Of a stretch of 17,102 nt of DNA, positions 15,880 to 17,102 are shown piece by piece. Positions within the stretch are counted from its first letter, which is position 1. Every line of letters starts with the position of its first letter. The notes beneath the pieces were generated by a model. That model worked only from the letters and a program-made list of their open reading frames with translations, had not been told where the DNA came from and ran no database searches. The position numbers were made by a program, and so were the translations under genes. Source of the DNA: Chloroflexota bacterium (GTDB lineage: Bacteria; Chloroflexota; Anaerolineae; CG2-30-64-16); the NCBI GenBank assembly GCA_029555885.1, contig JAKPQT010000556.1:1-17102 (forward strand). The letters run 5' to 3'.

Positions 15880-17102
15880 TCACTCCGCCCGCCGCGGCCG
15901 GTACTGGATCGCCTCCGCGATGTGCGCCGGCTGGATGCGCTCTGCACCCGCCAGGTCCGCGATGGTGCGCGATAGCTTAAGAATCCGGTGATACGCCCGC
16001 GCACTCAGGTTCATCTGCCGCATCGCCGCACCGAGCAACTGCTTTCCAGCCTCGTCCACCTGGCAGAAGTCGCGCACCTCGGTCGGGCCCATATCGGCAT
16101 TACAGGTCAGGCCGGCCAGGGGCCGCGTGCTGGAGCGTGCGCCGGCCTTCGTCCGGGATTCCGCCGCGCCCTGAGCGAAGCGGGCCGTCTGCAACGCCCG
16201 CGCGGCCTCGACCCGCGCCCGAATCACGGCCGATGGCTCCCCGCGACGCTCATCCGACAGCTTTTGGAACGGCACGCGCGGCACCTCGACGTGAATGTCG
16301 ATGCGGTCGAGCAACGGGCCGGACAGCCGCTTCTGGTACTTGCTGACCAAACCTGGGCTGCACGTGCAGGTGTGCTCCGGATCACCCGCGTAACCACACG
16401 GACATGGATTCATCGCGCCCACCAACATAAAATTCGCCGGGAAGGTCAGGCTGCCCTGGGCCCGGCTGATGGTCACCACCTTGTCCTCTAGTGGCTGCCT
16501 TAGCACCTCCAGCGTATGCGACGAGAACTCCGGCATCTCGTCCAGGAACAACACCCCCCGGTGCGCCAGGCTGATCTCCCCCGGCCGCGGCCACTGCCCG
16601 CCGCCCACCAGCCCCGCGTGCGAGATGGTGTGGTGCGGCGCGCGGAAAGGCCGGTGGCGGATGAGCGGCGCATCGCTCGCCACCGTGTGCAGCATGTCGG
16701 CCACTGAGTAGATACGCGTCACGTCCAGCGCCTCGGCCAGCGTCAGCCGTGGCAGAATGGAGGGCATCGAACGCGCCAGCAGCGTCTTGCCCGCGCCGGG
16801 CGAGCCGGTCATGAGACAGTTATGGCCCCCAGCAGCCGCTACTTCCAGCGCGCGCTTGACGTGCTCCTGGCCCTTGATGTCCGAAAAGTCGCACGCATAA
16901 GGCGGCGGGTCCGTGTCCAGGTCGAAGTTGGTCCGGTACGGCTCGATGGGGTGGTAGTTGCGAAAGTGCGCGGCCAACCGGCCCAGCGTGTCTACCGGGT
17001 AGACGTCGATGCCCTGCACCAGCGCGGCCTCTGGCGCATCGGCTTGCGGCACGAACACCGACTTGTAGCCCAGCTCCTGCGCCAGGTGGGCCATCGGCAG
17101 CA
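15880..17102 (-). CDS. ComM/YifB-family AAA+ ATPase (Mg-chelatase-like), N-terminus outside the window
   Basis: At least 407 residues; the frame is open through the right window edge, so the start lies beyond 17102. ComM is a hexameric helicase that promotes branch migration during natural transformation; many genomes annotate it as a Mg-chelatase-like protein. Visible: the end of the N-terminal LonC-like domain, the DFSDIKGQEHVKRALEVAA segment, Walker A GSPGAGKT, HHTISHAGLVGGG, Walker B GVLFLDEMPEF, a Cys cluster NPCPCGY...CTC, the GPLLDRIDIHVEVPR segment and the C-terminal helical domain with LSARAYHRILKLSRTIADL. It is co-directional with the downstream methyltransferase, with about 108 bp between stop and TTG start. 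Whether the cell is naturally competent cannot be judged here. Confidence 0.93.
   Translation of the reverse strand, partial: LPMAHLAQELGYKSVFVPQADAPEAALVQGIDVYPVDTLGRLAAHFRNYHPIEPYRTNFDLDTDPPPYACDFSDIKGQEHVKRALEVAAAGGHNCLMTGSPGAGKTLLARSMPSILPRLTLAEALDVTRIYSVADMLHTVASDAPLIRHRPFRAPHHTISHAGLVGGGQWPRPGEISLAHRGVLFLDEMPEFSSHTLEVLRQPLEDKVVTISRAQGSLTFPANFMLVGAMNPCPCGYAGDPEHTCTCSPGLVSKYQKRLSGPLLDRIDIHVEVPRVPFQKLSDERRGEPSAVIRARVEAARALQTARFAQGAAESRTKAGARSSTRPLAGLTCNADMGPTEVRDFCQVDEAGKQLLGAAMRQMNLSARAYHRILKLSRTIADLAGAERIQPAHIAEAIQYRPRRAE

Noticed and set aside
1..17102. CRISPR arrays, tRNA or rRNA genes, transposases
   Set aside because: No regularly spaced repeats, tRNA-like cloverleaf, rRNA stretch or transposase frame was seen in either strand.

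Overview
The window is about 17.1 kb of GC-rich (roughly 60-65% by eye), densely coded bacterial DNA. The gene set fits a member of the Chloroflexota or a similar environmental lineage: an A2-type caa3 oxidase operon headed by SCO1, a Fur-FeoA fusion with FeoB, and a lipid-anchored decaheme cytochrome on a collagen-like stalk. The phylum assignment is an inference from gene content and needs a phylogeny.

Plus strand, left part (1-4770): the tail of an unidentified short-motif protein, then a tightly packed cytochrome c oxidase operon: SCO1 copper chaperone, subunit II with a fused cytochrome c domain (caa3 type), subunit I with the A2-type YSHPxVY motif, subunit III and a small subunit IV. 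Neighbouring genes overlap by 4-8 bp or lie within 7 bp of each other. Together they encode an aerobic terminal oxidase and its CuA assembly factor.

Plus strand, centre (4771-7590): leuS, preceded by its own promoter and a leader of about 255 nt. The leader has a long-range RNA stem, an inner hairpin, a small Leu-codon-containing ORF and a Rho-independent terminator in front of the gene. This looks like an attenuator of unrecognised class; I could not find a T-box consensus.

Plus strand, iron block (7591-13256): a sigma70-type promoter overlapped by a 23-bp inverted repeat, then a fused Fur-FeoA protein, then feoB overlapping it by 20 bp. After a 288-bp gap holding a 49-bp near-palindrome comes a decaheme OmcA/MtrC-like lipoprotein with 10 CxxCH motifs. 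A second near-palindrome and a strong terminator follow it. The block suggests coupling of extracellular electron transfer (possibly ferric iron reduction) to ferrous iron import, but that link is inferred from position only.

Minus strand, right part (17102-13337): the C-terminal part of a ComM/YifB AAA+ protein, then a type II restriction-modification pair of the PstI/BsuBI family (methyltransferase then endonuclease, 4-bp overlap). The methyltransferase 5' half is visibly more AT-rich than the rest of the window, suggesting acquisition. By eye, I found no CTGCAG site (the PstI/BsuBI target) anywhere in the window.
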